In this document: positions 52,568 through 63,912 of the stretch, piece after piece
Layout of the letters: the number at the start of each line of letters is the position of its first letter
How positions within the stretch are numbered: the stretch's first letter is position 1
DNA from: Peromyscus leucopus
Taxonomy: Eukaryota; Chordata; Mammalia; Rodentia; Cricetidae
Direction: 5' to 3'
Assembly: GCF_004664715.2 (NCBI RefSeq)
Contig: NC_051069.1
Span: 7,083,501 to 7,147,500 of the forward strand
Length of the DNA stretch: 64,000 nt
Translations under genes and position numbers: made by a program
The notes under the pieces: generated by a model
What the model was told of the DNA's origin: nothing
Seen by the model: only the letters and a program-made list of their open reading frames with translations
The model's database searches: none

Positions 52568-52746
52568 TTTGTTTATTTAATGTTCATTGGTGTTTTTCCT
52601 GTGTGTATGTCTGTGTGATGGTGTCAGAAACCTTGGAACTGGAGTTACAGACAGGTGTGAACTGCCATGTGGGTCCTGGAAATTGAACCTGGGTCCTCTG
52701 GAAGAGCAACCAGTGCTCTTAACCATTGAGCCATCTCTCCAGCCCC
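52568..52746 (-). mobile_element. B2 SINE
   Basis: It contains 'aattgaacctgggtcctctg' and 'gagccatctctccagcccc'. Confidence 0.93.
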
Positions 52747-52805
52747 AGTACAGGCCAATCTTAAAAAGGCATTTTTTTTTTTTTCAGTAAGATTCTCTGT
52801 TCCCA

Positions 52806-53623
52806 TGGTGACATCTGGGCCAGAGCTGCTGCTGAAGGCCATGTCTGGGTCCGTGGTCCTGCTGTAGATGGGGTCTGTGTTGATGTCTGTGGCCTGTGTC
52901 ACCTTAGAGGGCCATAGGAACCATGGGTGATGAAATCAGAGGGCCATACGGAGCCAGCCCTGTCCTTTGCTGGCCCTGAGACTCATGGGAGAGCTGTCCC
53001 CCAACGCCGAATTCCAGAGAGATGGTCCCACTCCTCACCACAGGAGAGAGAGCTGACCCTGATGGCATGGGGAGCGAGCGGCCCCAGTGGCAAGGACTGA
53101 CCAGCTCAGCTCAGCTACCACCCACGCCCACAGCTGGGCCTTGGGTTGACCCACTTCAACATCTACCCCATCCAGGACCTGCTCGATGAGGGACTGGTCC
53201 TGTGGAAAGACACCCTCAGTATCTGCAAGATTGGGGGCCACCACGTGATTTCAGAGAGGTGTTTCAGTGAGGATCCAGTGATGATGGTGTCGCAGAAACC
53301 AGAGGCCTTGCACCAGGCCAATGACTCATTGCAGTGAACATTTGCAAGTAAAGCTGATTGGACAAAAGGGTGAACTGGGTGACGTCACAGCTCCGGATGC
53401 CACCAGGACAAACGAAGTGTGGAGAGGTGGGAAAGATGGAGGATCAAAGAGGTGTTTTGTTTTGTTTTGTTGGGTTTGTGTGCTTGGTTTGGTTTGATTT
53501 TTTTTTTTTTCTTTCGGGGGAGATACAGGGGTGAAGGGACTGGGAGGTGAGAAGAATTAGGGTGCATGATGTGGAATTCCCAAAGAACCAATAAAATTAT
53601 GTTAAGTTAAAAAAAAAAAAAAA
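52806..53623 (+). mobile_element. 5'-truncated L1, 3'UTR with A tail
   Basis: The sequence matches the muroid L1 3' region as I recall it: 'ccatgtctgggtccgtggtc', 'gaggccttgcaccaggccaa', and the ending 'attcccaaagaaccaataaa' with an A tail. An imperfect 17-bp TSD 'aagattctctgttccca' lies at 52789-52805, with one mismatch at 53800-53816, outside the B1 that sits in the A tail. Short frames here are non-coding. Confidence 0.88.
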
Positions 53624-53799
53624 GAGCCGGGCGGTGGTGGCGCACACCTTTAATCCCAGCACTCGGGAGGCAGAGCCAGGCAGATCTCTGAGTTTGAGGC
53701 CAGCCTGGGCTACCAAGTGAGCTCCAGGAAAGGCACGAAGCTACACAGAGAAACCCTGTCTCGAAAAACCAAAAAATAAAAAAATAAAAAATAAAAAAA
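53624..53799 (+). mobile_element. Young B1 in the L1 A tail
   Basis: It contains 'gagccgggcggtggtggcgc' and 'gaaaccctgtctcgaaaaac'. It lies between the L1 poly-A and the L1 right TSD. Confidence 0.95.
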
Positions 53800-54254
53800 A
53801 AGATTCCCTGTTCCCAGATATGTCTAGGTTTGTGTCAAGTTGACAAAAACCAACCAGGACACATCTGTATAATTATCACCCTAAAGAGCTAGTTACACAC
53901 GACTCTGTAAGCCACAAAACCACATGTTTGTTACAGCTACTACAGTCAACCCTTGTAACCTTAGTAGAAAGCAGCCACACGGAACAGAAAAACAAGGGGC
54001 ATGGCTAGGTCCCAGGAAAACATACTACAGGCTGTGCGTACACCAGTGCCCTAGAAAGCTTGTAACATGCCAGTACACAAGAGTGCTCTGTGTATTAACT
54101 CCTGTGTCGTAAGAGGCTGGATAGATCGCTCTTTATCCCATTGGCTCTTAGACCCCATCCAGACTCGGGTGTTTCTTCATGCCTCTCCAGAACCCTCATA
54201 GACATGTAAGTGTGTGGGCCCAACTGGAGAACAAGGTGTTTGGTTGGTCTGGTT

Positions 54255-54395
54255 GTTTTTGAGACTAGGGGCAAGGTCTTTCTGTGTAGCTCCGGCTATC
54301 CTGGAACTCCCTATATATAGACCATGCTGACCTTGAACTCACAGAGATCCACCTGCCTCTGCCTCCCGAGTGCTGGGATTAAAGGTGTTTGCTTC
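54255..54395 (-). mobile_element. B1 SINE
   Basis: It contains 'ggctatcctggaactcccta' and 'cgagtgctgggattaaaggt'. Confidence 0.92.
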
Positions 54396-54527
54396 GGCTG
54401 CAGTGTGGACGTTATAGCTGGAGCAGAGCAGGCGTTTTGTGATTCGAGCCAGCTGGTACTAATGAGTAGGAAAGCTAAAGCTAACAGAGAAATGTTCAAA
54501 AAAAAAAAAAAAAAAAAAAAAAGCCTG

Positions 54528-54740
54528 AAGGGGCTGGGGAGATGGGCCGGTGGTTAAGAACACTTGTTTTTCTTGCAGAGGACTCAGGTTTAATTTCTAG
54601 CACCTACATGGTGGTTCATAACCATCTGTAGCTCCAGTCCCAGGGAATCCAGTGCCCTCTTCTGGCCCTGGCAGGTACTGCATGCATGTTGTACACAGAC
54701 ACATGCAAGCAAGCAAACAAACAAAAACACCAAACTTAAA
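54528..54740 (+). mobile_element. B2-related SINE
   Basis: It contains 'ggggctggggagatgggccg' and 'atccagtgccctcttctggc'. It is preceded by an A run at 54499-54522. Confidence 0.88.
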
Positions 54741-54824
54741 ATATGAGAGGAAGAAAAAAAAATTAAATATCTGTATCTGTGTTATTTAGAGGTATCTTAC
54801 TGTATTATAATTTTTTTTCCTTTT

Positions 54825-54960
54825 TTATTTTTATACAGGGTCTTGTCATGTAACCTTGGCTAACAAGGAGTCCCATATATAGACCAGGCTGGCCTTGAAT
54901 TTATAGTAATCCTCTGGCCTCAGCCTCCCAAGAGATGAGGTTACAGGCATGTGCCATTCA
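54825..54960 (-). mobile_element. B1 SINE (old)
   Basis: It contains 'tagaccaggctggccttgaa' and 'gatgaggttacaggcatgtg'. Confidence 0.78.
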
Positions 54961-54981
54961 GTACACACACACAAACGTTCC

Positions 54982-55090
54982 TTTCAGAGACAGAATCTCA
55001 AATAACCCAGGCTGGTCTTGACCCTACTGTGCAGCTAAGGATGACCTTGATCTCATGATCCTCCTGCCCCTACCTACCTCGAGTGCTTGC
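54982..55090 (-). mobile_element. B1 SINE (old)
   Basis: It contains 'cagagacagaatctcaaata' and 'gatcctcctgcccctaccta'. Confidence 0.65.
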
Positions 55091-55214
55091 CACAGTCTCC
55101 ATCTAGTCATCTGGCTAGTGTCCAGGGTATGAGACCACCTGGTAGGATTTTTATTGTGATGCTGTGCTTTTGACCTCTATAGTTCCAATTAAGTGTTTGG
55201 TCTTGTGTCTTTTT

Positions 55215-55367
55215 GTTGTTGTTGTTTTTGAGACAGGGTTTCTCTCTGTTCTGGTGCCTGTCCTGGATCTCACTCTGTAGACCAGGCTGGCCTCGAACTC
55301 ACAGAGATCCACCTGGCTCTCCCTCCCGAGTGCTGGGATTAAAGTCGTGCGCCATCACTGCCCAGCG
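55215..55367 (-). mobile_element. B1 SINE, complete
   Basis: It contains 'gagacagggtttctctctgt' and 'cgagtgctgggattaaagtc'. Confidence 0.94.
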
Positions 55368-55825
55368 GTTTTGTGTCATTTTGTTTGCAGTGCTGAGGTG
55401 GAATATGAGGCCGCAGGTGTTACACAGTGCCCTGCCCCTGCTTTCTTTTTTTTATACATATGGAATATGTCCAGTTGTGTACATGTTCTTTTTTAGCTCT
55501 CTGACTTGAAACCCTGGCCGCTGTGTGTTCTTTTCAATGAAGAGGGGCTACTAGAACGCTTCCTTCCCAGGCTGAGATCTGGAAACTGTTTAGGTAACAC
55601 GAAGGGACATTCATAGAACTGACCTCACTGTTTCCTACTGAGCAGTCACTGTTTTTTCCTTGTCTGGCTTTTCGTGTCTGGAGAATCCTTGTTTCCCAAA
55701 TGCAGTGGATGGAGATGGTATTTTGTGTGTCTTACATGGGAATATACATCATCTGGACTGGAAGAAGAATACGTGTTTGTGGGGTTTATGGTTATTTTTG
55801 TTTGCTGTGTTGGTTGTTTTCAGAA

Positions 55826-55922
55826 ATGGTCTGGCTGTGTAGCTCAGGCTAACCTTGAGCTTGAGGCTGCTCGTGCTGTGACTCAGTGCTGTGACTATAG
55901 GTGTGTGCCACCTTGTCTGGCT
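55826..55922 (-). mobile_element. B1 SINE (old)
   Basis: It contains 'ctgtgtagctcaggctaacc' and 'ataggtgtgtgccaccttgt'. Confidence 0.65.
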
Positions 55923-56114
55923 ATGATCCTTTTTTCATTTGCTCAGTTGGCATTTATTAGAAAGCAGTTTGCCACATGCCCATTTTACACTGGCCTTAAG
56001 GTTCTGCAAACATCTAAAGCTTTCCTATCAGGGCTTTATATACACCCTTTTCTCTCTCTAGAATGTTCTTCATAGCCATATATCCCTTTTGCATGTGGAA
56101 AGAGGCCTTCTTAG

Positions 56115-56252
56115 CCAGGAAGTGGTGGCACATGCCTTTAATCCCAGCACTCTGGAGGTGGAGGCAGGTGGATCTCTGCATTCAAGGCCAGCCTGGTCTA
56201 CAGAGTGAGTTCCAGGACAGCCAGAGCTACACAGAGAAACCCTGTCTGGGTG
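56115..56252 (+). mobile_element. B1 SINE
   Basis: It contains 'aggaagtggtggcacatgcc' and 'acacagagaaaccctgtctg'. Confidence 0.92.
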
Positions 56253-56568
56253 GGGGTGGGGGAAGCAGCTTTCTTAGACAGTTCTATAGTACTGAATTTC
56301 TATTATTTTCTAACACGTTTCTGCTTTCTTTGACCCTTACAGCTACTTACAGTTTTGTTTTGCTTTGTCTTTTTCAGCCTGGCTGGCCTCAGACTTGGAA
56401 ACTGCCTCAGTCTCCCAACTACCAGAAATCAGATATGAACCACACTCAGCTGCTTCTCTTAGACTATAGGAAGGAAGTTTTGTCTGATTCCCTGGAGCCA
56501 TTTCAGCGCCAGGTGTGGTGGACAGGTATGTTTGTTATTTTTTTTTTAATTTCTATGTGTAATTATTT

Positions 56569-56687
56569 TTGAGGTAAGTCTCATGCAGCCCAGGCCTTGA
56601 ACCTACCCTGTCACCCTTGAACTCCTCATCCTCATCCTCCACCTCCTGAATGCGGGGTCACAGGTGTGTGCCATCATGCCCAGCTGC
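56569..56687 (-). mobile_element. B1 SINE (old)
   Basis: It contains 'ttgaggtaagtctcatgcag' and 'gtgtgtgccatcatgcccag'. Confidence 0.65.
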
Positions 56688-57049
56688 TGAGTATTCAGTT
56701 TATTAATATGAAGAAGATGAATGAAGGAGCGCACGAAAGAGTGAGTCTTTGAGAGCTTCCCAGGGCTTGTCGAGTAGCGGTACAGTCAGACCGGCGATGC
56801 CTGGCTCACAGGAGCACGTCTCCGGACTCTGACTCCATCTGCCTCTCCCTCAGCCGTGCCTTCTCCAGTGATAACTGCTGGCCCCTGCCTACTGGCCAGA
56901 GGAGGACTGACAGGTGAGGCTGACAAGTTCCAGGCCCAAGAACCAGATGCTGGGCAGAAGCCAGAGCTCAGCTTCCATGATGTCACTGCCTTCAAGGGAC
57001 ACGTCCCTCCCGTTCCTTCCGAGTGCCGCCTGCCACTCTGGAAAGAGTC

Positions 57050-57180
57050 TCGGGCAGCATGGTGGTACACGCCTCTAATCCCAGCACTGGAGAGACAGAG
57101 CAGGGGAATCACTGAAAATTTGATGCCTGCTCGTTCTGCATGGTGAGCTCAAGCCAAGCAGGGCTTCTGTAGGATAGCGA
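57050..57180 (+). mobile_element. B1 SINE (old)
   Basis: It contains 'gcagcatggtggtacacgcc' and 'tctaatcccagcactggaga'. Confidence 0.75.
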
Positions 57181-57581
57181 GGCCATCACAAGAGCAAACG
57201 AATGCGAGATACGGCCTCTCTCCTGGTTCTAGGTCCAAACCCATTTGTGACCATTGACACCTGTTAGCATACACCAGGCCCCGGGTTCAGTCTTCAGGAC
57301 AAAAAACAAAGCAACCATTGGAATATAAACAGAACAAGAAAGAAGTTGTTTGATAAAGTGAGCAGTCTTACTTAAAACATTTTTTACAATTCTCTGAGTT
57401 GGAGAGGACTCGGGAAACTTGTCTCAAACCCCTTTTAACAGAGGAGGAAACGGACTTCAATGAGATGATACGTGGAGGTTGTTTAGCGTCGTGTTTGAGA
57501 CTTTGTGTTTACTTTATCTTCTGACCATCTTCAGCAAACCGCCTAAGATTGACTTCCCTACAATATCCACCCCCAACAGTT

Positions 57582-57655
57582 GTCCAGATCAGTAGTAGAG
57601 GGTTTGTCTGGCATGGGCTAATGCCCTGGGTTCAATCCTCAACATCACAAAACAT
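57582..57655 (+). mobile_element. ID-like SINE (old)
   Basis: It contains 'agatcagtagtagagggttt' and 'gccctgggttcaatcctcaa'. Confidence 0.65.
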
Positions 57656-57693
57656 CCCAAGAGCTATAGCTACCAATATTTATTTATTTATGA

Positions 57694-57695
<2 letters not shown>

Positions 57696-57740
<45 letters not shown>
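57696..57740 (+). repeat. (GT)n microsatellite
   Basis: About 22 uninterrupted units. Confidence 0.95.
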
Positions 57741-57742
<2 letters not shown>

Positions 57743-57777
57743 CCACGTGCACGCATGTGTACATGCATGCCATACTA

Positions 57778-57890
57778 TACATGTGGAGGTCTGCCATACC
57801 ATACATGTGGAGGTCTGCCACACCATACATGTGGAAGGCTGCTATATCCTATATGCGGAGGGCTGCTATACCCTACATGTGGAGGTTGGG
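57778..57890 (+). repeat. 24-bp minisatellite, about 4.7 copies
   Basis: Units start 'tacatgtggaggtctgcc' at 57778, 57802, 57826, 57850 and 57874. The first two differ by one base; later units have drifted. The period is a multiple of three, so the overlapping frames show an 8-residue repeat without other signs of coding. Confidence 0.88.
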
Positions 57891-58239
57891 ACAACTTTCA
57901 GGACCTTTCTCACCTTCTACTGCTCAAGCGTGGTTTCAGGGTCTCTGTGGTTTCTCTGCCACGCCCTGTACTTCAGGCTACTTGGCCCATGAGCTTTCAG
58001 GCAATTCTCCGGTCTCTTCCTCCCATCTCACCATAGGAATTCTGGGATTACACCACATCAGTGGGTTCTGAGGATGAACTCAAGGTGCCCCTCCTTGCTG
58101 AGCCAACTCCTTGGCACCCTGATTTGTTTTGTGATGTGTAGTTTCACTGTGTTGCCTAGGTTGGGCTGTACAACAGGCATGCGCCACTGCACCTAATCTT
58201 ACTGTTTTGTGTGTACACCAGTGAGGTGCCAGGCTTTGA

Positions 58240-58400
58240 GCTAGTCAGTTTGTATGCATCATTTGACTCCTGTGTCCTGGGGTAGAATAGGCACCAGCCC
58301 TATGTTACTGATGAGGAGCCTGAAGCTTGGAAGCATGTGGCCTCCCCAACATCTTATAATTCATGAGCAGTGTTCAGACTCTGCTGAACGTTCAGGTTCT
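58240..58400 (+). mobile_element. MIR remnant
   Basis: 'atgttactgatgaggagcct' and 'gaagcttggaagcatgtggc' resemble the MIR core. It covers the start of a 234-codon open frame that I do not accept as a gene. Confidence 0.55.
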
Positions 58401-58954
58401 GGCTTCTCTCTTAAGCATCCAAATAGCTTCCTTTTCCTGTCAGCTTGTCCCTGGGCTCTAGAGGCGGGGCTGTCCCAAGAGTTCATTTGGTCAGTCACCC
58501 TAACAAGGCCAAACAGGGTCAAGACTTTCAGTTGGGAGTCTTCGCCGAGGCTCGACTGGAGTGTCTTTACAGTCGGCAGTGAAGATGTTTCTGAGGGTCA
58601 AAGACAATCTCACGAGAAAACTCAGACAGTGGTGTGCCATTCCTACAGCAAGTGTCCCGCTAGTGGAGTCTCCAGGAGCCCCCGGTTCTGCATCTCCTTA
58701 GGATGGGGGAGCTGCCCACAGAGGCAGGAACGTGGATGTCCCCTCTCTCTTAGGCCTACAGAAGGGGACTGGCCTCTCTCGAAAAGAGTGGGACTTGAGC
58801 CAAGCCAGCTTGAAAGAAGCCTGGGGATGGAGTGGGCAGGTAGACTTCTAGGAGAGAAGCTAGAGGCCCTGGCCAAGGCACCCAGCATTGCCCAGACGCC
58901 TCAGGGAAAATCTCGGAGCCCTCCCAGTAAAAGGCTGGGTTGCTTTGCTTTGTT

Positions 58955-58960
58955 CTGAGA

Positions 58961-59006
<46 letters not shown>

Positions 59007-59173
59007 TGTGTGTGCAGGAGTGAGGTGCTCTCGAAGGCCAGAAGAGGGTGTCAGGTCCCCTGGAGCTGGAGTTACAGGTGCTTGTGAGCTGCCTGGCGTG
59101 GGTGTGGACGCCAAACTCAAATCCTCTGAAAGAGCAGCAAGTGCTCTTAAGTGCTAATCCACCTCCAGACCCC
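58955..59173 (-). mobile_element. B2-related SINE with (TG)n
   Basis: A TG run at 58963-59002 is followed by 'cccctggagctggagttaca' and 'agagcagcaagtgctcttaa'. Confidence 0.85.
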
Positions 59174-59451
59174 AAGTGAGGGCTTGTTATCGCCCCTGGC
59201 AGTGAGGAAATTGGGCACAGGAGGGCAGGCTAAATGCTGGATGATGAGGTGGATTGTTCTGAGTCAGGCTTTGAGAAACCTGGAAGTTTCTAAAGCTTCA
59301 GGAATTCAGGGTCATGTGGGGGGCAGGTCTTCACAAGGAAGAGAGTGGTAGCCAGAGATATTGGAGACTCCCAGTGGGCTCTGAGGGCAGGCTGGCATCT
59401 GAGGATGTGGCTGGACTGGCAGGAGACTGAGGTCTGCACAGGATCTCAGAG

Positions 59452-59660
59452 GTACGGCTCCATTGGTAGAGTGCTTGCTTACCTCACATGCGTGAAGCAC
59501 CGAGTTCAGCCCCCCAGTGCCGTATAAACCGGGCATCTAGACGCAAGCCCATAATCATAGCACTGGGGAAGTGGAGACAGAAGAATTGAAAGTTCAAGGT
59601 CATCCTTCACTACAGTTTGAGGCCAACCTAGGCTACGTGAGACCTTGTCAAAAACAAAAT
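59452..59660 (+). mobile_element. B4-type composite (ID-like plus B1)
   Basis: The ID-like part has 'attggtagagtgcttgctta' and the old B1 part has 'aaggtcatccttcactacag' and 'gagaccttgtcaaaaacaaa'. Confidence 0.7.
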
Positions 59661-61506
59661 TTATTTAATCCATCCATGTGGCAGAGGCCCAAAGAGGGGA
59701 AGACCTTTGACCAAGGATGTAAAGGATTAATAGAGCCTGACTAGAAAGACCTCAACAAGTTTAAGGACCTATTAGAGTTCACTCCTATGCAGCCCCCCAA
59801 CATAGGCATTGAGACTGGCTGAATCTCCTATAGTAGACCCCAGGGACTGAGGTCCCAATCAGACCCACCTAAGCTTATTTCTCACTTTGGGACCCCCAAG
59901 GGACATTCTCAGGGCCCACAGCCTGCTCCTCTGTACTCCCTGGCCATTGATTGGACCGCTGTGGCTCTTTCAGCTCCAAGTGACCGGAAGAAAGCCAAGC
60001 TAGGGCTCTCAAGCCTCCTGCCGCACCTGCAATCCAGTCTGACACAGGGAGGCGGCCAACTCCACTGCGGCTCACACAGCTGTGAAGTGAGCGCCTGCTT
60101 CTTCTAGGCAACCTGATCTGTGCAAGGCCCTTGATGTCTCCTTTTGAACCCTGGAAAGGTATCAGTCATGCAAGGACCCCAGGTGGATTGGCAATGCAGA
60201 GCTGAGGTTGGGGAGGGCCTGCCTGGGGAAAACATACCAAGAGCAAAAGAGGAAAAAGAAGGAATCCAGGTGGTCTGGGGCAGAGGTGCAGGTGAGAGAA
60301 AAGGTTGATCTGGTGGGCCCACCGCGAGCTAGAAAGAGAAAGGTGGGGTGGATTTTGAATGGCCTGGCCTGTGCCAAGAGTTACCGCGACCCACGTGTCC
60401 CAAGCAAAAGAGACCTGGCAGGGTGGGGCAGGAAAACATCAGCCCTGGTGTTCACCAGCTGTGCTGCCCTTGGCAGGTCTCTTGGATGCTCTGAGCCTTG
60501 AGTTACAGAATCAAACAGCAGCGTGGTTCATCCTTCACATTGGGCTGTCTGTGAGGTCAGTCAGTGGTCCGTCCTCCTTCAGACACTCCCCCTTCCCCTG
60601 CTGGGCACTCTGGGTGTGTTCCTGCACCCAAGCATACATCCCTCCTGCATCCAAAATCTTACCCCTTCCCACCCCACTCCACCTGGACTCCAGCTAGGGA
60701 CACACTAGCATTCTGGGAGTGCCTCCCTCCTGGATTGGAGCCAGTCCTGAGAACAAATGGAGGGCGGGGGTGGGGGTGGGCGGCTGGGGGTGGTGGTGAG
60801 CTGGGATCTTTCCAAGACACCCTGTGGAGGAGAGAAATTCACATCTGCACCTCCTCACGCTTGGTCTTCCCCACCCCCACCCCCTTTTCCTAAACTCTGG
60901 CCTGGCCTGCCTTCTTCACAAGGAGCGAATGTTATTTAAAAGATCTGGAGATTTGCCTTAAATAGGCATGGTGTGTTGTGCCAGGGCCAGGGTGAGGGGT
61001 GCGGGGAGGCTGTTCCGGTGGAGGAGAGAGAGGAGCTGGTCACAGCAGAGGATACCAGCGTCCCCAGGGGTGTTACGGTTGACTAGGCCCAGCCCCGCTG
61101 TCCCAGCCGACGCCATGGTCTTTATGCCCCAGGAATGGAAACGAGTGTTGAGGGCAGATGGCTGTGTGCCTCCTAGACACCAGTTCCTAGAACTTCAGTC
61201 CTGCCCGCGGGCTGCCCCTGTCTGACCTCCCAGCCCTAGTTGGTAACTGGATACTGGTCTCACTAGACATCTCCCCAGGTGAGCTGGGTCTCTGCTTACG
61301 GAACTTGAGGGCCACCCCAGGGGTGTGGCAGGCGTCTGCTTGGATGTTGAGAGGCTGATGGAGAGCTGGAACCAAGGGGATGTAGAGCAAAAGGTGGGCT
61401 GGCCTGTACAGACACATGGGCACATCGAGCAGACTCATTCACCTGGCTGCCCTGCTGCTCCCCTCTGGACCTGCTGAGACTCCTGGAATGCACTAATGGG
61501 AGTCTT

Positions 61507-61588
61507 TTTTTTCTTTATCATTATTATTATTATTATTAAGAAATTTTCTATTCATCTTATATACCAACCACAGATCCCGCCCCACCCC
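61507..61588 (-). mobile_element. Very short L1 3' end with 11-bp TSD
   Basis: An insert of about 80 bp reads on the minus strand 'gatctgtggttggtatataa' followed by an AAT-rich tail. The flanks 'atgggagtctt' at 61496-61506 and 61589-61599 form the TSD. Confidence 0.8.
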
Positions 61589-61602
61589 CCATGGGAGTCT
61601 TG

Positions 61603-61755
61603 ACTGGGCGTGGTGGCACAGACCTTTGATCCTGGTACTCAGGAGGCAGAGGCAGGTGGATTTCTGTGGGCTCAAGGCCAGCCTGGTCTACAGAGCAAGT
61701 TTCTAGGCCAACCAGGGAAACACAGTGAGACCCTATACAAAATAAATAAAAAACA
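61603..61755 (+). mobile_element. B1 SINE
   Basis: It contains 'tgggcgtggtggcacagacc' and 'gcaagtttctaggccaacca'. Confidence 0.9.
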
Positions 61756-61893
61756 GAAAAGAAAAAAATGGGGGGTTTTGCTGGGCATGATGTCCCAGCA
61801 AAACACTCAGGAGAGAGAAAGAAAAATTTTAAAAAAATAACATCTTACCTGTGGAATTTAAAGGACAAAAACTAGGGGACAAGAAAATATTCT

Positions 61894-62324
61894 GGGGCGG
61901 GGGTCAAGATCATGATGGGGAAACCCACAGAGACAGTTGACCTGAGCTAGTGGGAGCTCATGGCCTCTGGACTGACAGCTGGGGAACCTGCATGGGACCG
62001 AACTAGGCCCTCTAAATGTGGGTGACTATTGTGTGGCTTGATATGTTTGTGGGGTCCCTGGCAGTGGGACCAGGATTTATCCCTGGTGCATGAACTGGCT
62101 TTCTGGAGCCCATTCCCTATAGAGGGACACCTTGCTCAGTCTTGATGCAGTGGGGAGGGGCTTGGTCCTGCCTCCCTTGATGTGCCAGACTTTGTTGACT
62201 CCCCAAGGGAGGCCTTAGCCTCTCTGAGGAGTGGATGGGGGTGTGGTGACGGGGTGAGCAGGAGAAGGGGAGGGAGGGGAACTTTGGTTGGTATGACAAA
62301 TGAAAAAAAAAAATAAAAGAAGAA
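61894..62324 (+). mobile_element. 5'-truncated L1, 3'UTR, with 13-bp TSD
   Basis: The L1 3'UTR is recognised by 'gctagtgggagctcatggcc', 'tgcatgggaccgaactaggc' and 'gactccccaagggaggcctt'. It ends in an A-rich tail. The TSD 'agaaaatattctg' is exact at 61881-61893 and 62325-62337. Confidence 0.93.
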
Positions 62325-62344
62325 AGAAAATATTCTGAGTCCAG

Positions 62345-62472
62345 AATGCCTTTAATCCCAGCAGGCAGGCACATCTCTGAGTTCAAGGCCAGCCTGGTCT
62401 ACTCTACAGAGCTAGTTCCAGGACCACCAGGGCTGCACAGAGAAACCCTGTCTTGGAAAAAAGAGAGAGAGA
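62345..62472 (+). mobile_element. B1 SINE abutting the L1
   Basis: It contains 'gcctttaatcccagcaggca' and 'gaaaccctgtcttggaaaa'. A third copy of 'gaatattctg' follows at about 62473-62482. Confidence 0.93.
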
Positions 62473-62929
62473 GAATATTCTGTATTAGGTCCTTTTCGTG
62501 GGTGCCCATCTACTTACAGCTGTATCACCTTGGCCCTCAAATCTGTAAACTAGGTCAGAGTCTCTACTCTGTCGTGTTCTGGTGAGAAGGTGGCCAGAGG
62601 AAAGAGGGACTTTGATAGGGGAGGATCTCCCGTTTATTGGGTCAATCTGAGAGACAAGACTTGCTTCTCCCCACCCCACAGTGGGTAGCCCAGCTCTGCT
62701 GGAGACAGTTGGAAGGGAAGGCTGTGGAAGCCGGCTTTCCATTCCTTCAGACCACTGTTAATTCTTTTTCTTATTCTCAGAGGCACCTACGGAGTGAGTT
62801 TGAGGAAGAGAGCTTATATACAGGGGTGGGGAGTTACCTCTTCGGGTGACTGTAATAAGGACAATATGAGCCAATCTGGAGGGTTTCCCTCATGCTGGTC
62901 CCAACCTGGCTCTTTTTCAGCCTTTCTGA

Positions 62930-63040
62930 GATTTATTTTGTTTAACTGATAAGCTCATAGTCTTGGTTGGCCTTGAACAGAGACCTATCCGACTCTGCCT
63001 CCAGAACGCTGAAATTAAAGGCACGCACTATATGACCTGT
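62930..63040 (-). mobile_element. B1 SINE (old)
   Basis: It contains 'gttggccttgaacagagacc' and 'aacgctgaaattaaaggcac'. Confidence 0.7.
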
Positions 63041-63079
63041 GTTCCTGGGCCTATTCCTGTGTCCCTAGGCCTATTCATT

Positions 63080-63210
63080 CTAATTCTGTTGACTGGCAGG
63101 TGACCCTGTTTCACTAATGATGAAGCCAAGATGCAGGAGACTTAAGCAGAACCTCCAAGGTCACACACAGTCCGGAAGGAAAGAACCAGGATTTAAACAT
63201 AGGAATCAGC
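63080..63210 (+). mobile_element. MIR remnant
   Basis: It contains 'tttcactaatgatgaagcca', 'ccaaggtcacacacagtcc' and 'aaccaggatttaaacatagg'. Confidence 0.75.
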
Positions 63211-63764
63211 CTTTGGGAAACCCTATAACTGGGGCTTGAGTTCCAGACCCAGCTAGCAAGCACGGCCCTGGCCAAATCACCTAGCTGCTCATCCGTCAGG
63301 GATCTTTCTCCACCAGGGAAACCGTTGTCCCACCCTCCTCCCAGAAAAGAACAAGGGGGCTAAGGAACCCCAAACACGAGCTTAACGCCCAGTGGAGGCT
63401 TCTGAACAAAGGAAACTTCCAGCTCAACATTGACTCAACGCCCCCTCCCTTCCCGCTCCTGGGGTGAGGCTGTGCCCCACTCAGGCTGGAGACTTTGGGA
63501 CAAAGGATTTGCAGGGTCTCCAGAGAGATGTTGGATGACTCCTTGGTGCCCCCTAGTGGTGTGAGTGCTTAGACTAGGAGGGCCTGGCAATAGTATGAAT
63601 GAGTAAGATATATATACCAAACAACAAAAAAGAAAAGGATACACCAGGGTCTCACAAGGCATAGCATCCTCCGTAGCTGACCACCCCACCCAGGCAGAGG
63701 GTAGACGTGTACTCCCTTAGTCTGTGAAATGTTCAGAGTGTCCATTCATTATTTTTATTTTGCT

Positions 63765-63912
63765 TTTTCCGAGACAGAGTGTCTCTGGGCAGCTCTAGCT
63801 ATCCGGGAACTCACAGAGTTCCTCACAGACTGGCCTCAAATTCACAGAGATTCGCCTGACTCTGCCTTCCAAGTGCTGGGATTTAAGGTATGCGCTGCCA
63901 CCACCGGGCCAG
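63765..63912 (-). mobile_element. B1 SINE with internal duplication
   Basis: It contains 'ccgagacagagtgtctctgg' and 'aagtgctgggatttaaggta'. The segment 'actcacagagttcctcacag' looks like a small extra copy. Confidence 0.88.

Larger units (their letters stand above)
57660..58125 (-). mobile_element. Composite SINE-like repeat containing the minisatellite
   Basis: The ends resemble a reverse B3 ('gttgggacaactttcaggac', 'ttgctgagccaactccttgg'), with a B1-like middle, as at 41525-41830. Confidence 0.5.

Noticed and set aside
53035..53337. Small frames around 53 kb that look protein-like, such as a segment with FNIYPIQDLLDEGLVL
   Set aside because: The DNA matches the muroid L1 3'UTR, including its ending before the A tail; this region is non-coding in L1.
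58254..58958. A 234-codon open frame on the plus strand
   Set aside because: It starts in MIR-like sequence, ends just before a TG microsatellite, has no recognisable domain, and has no promoter or splice context. I found no support beyond its length.
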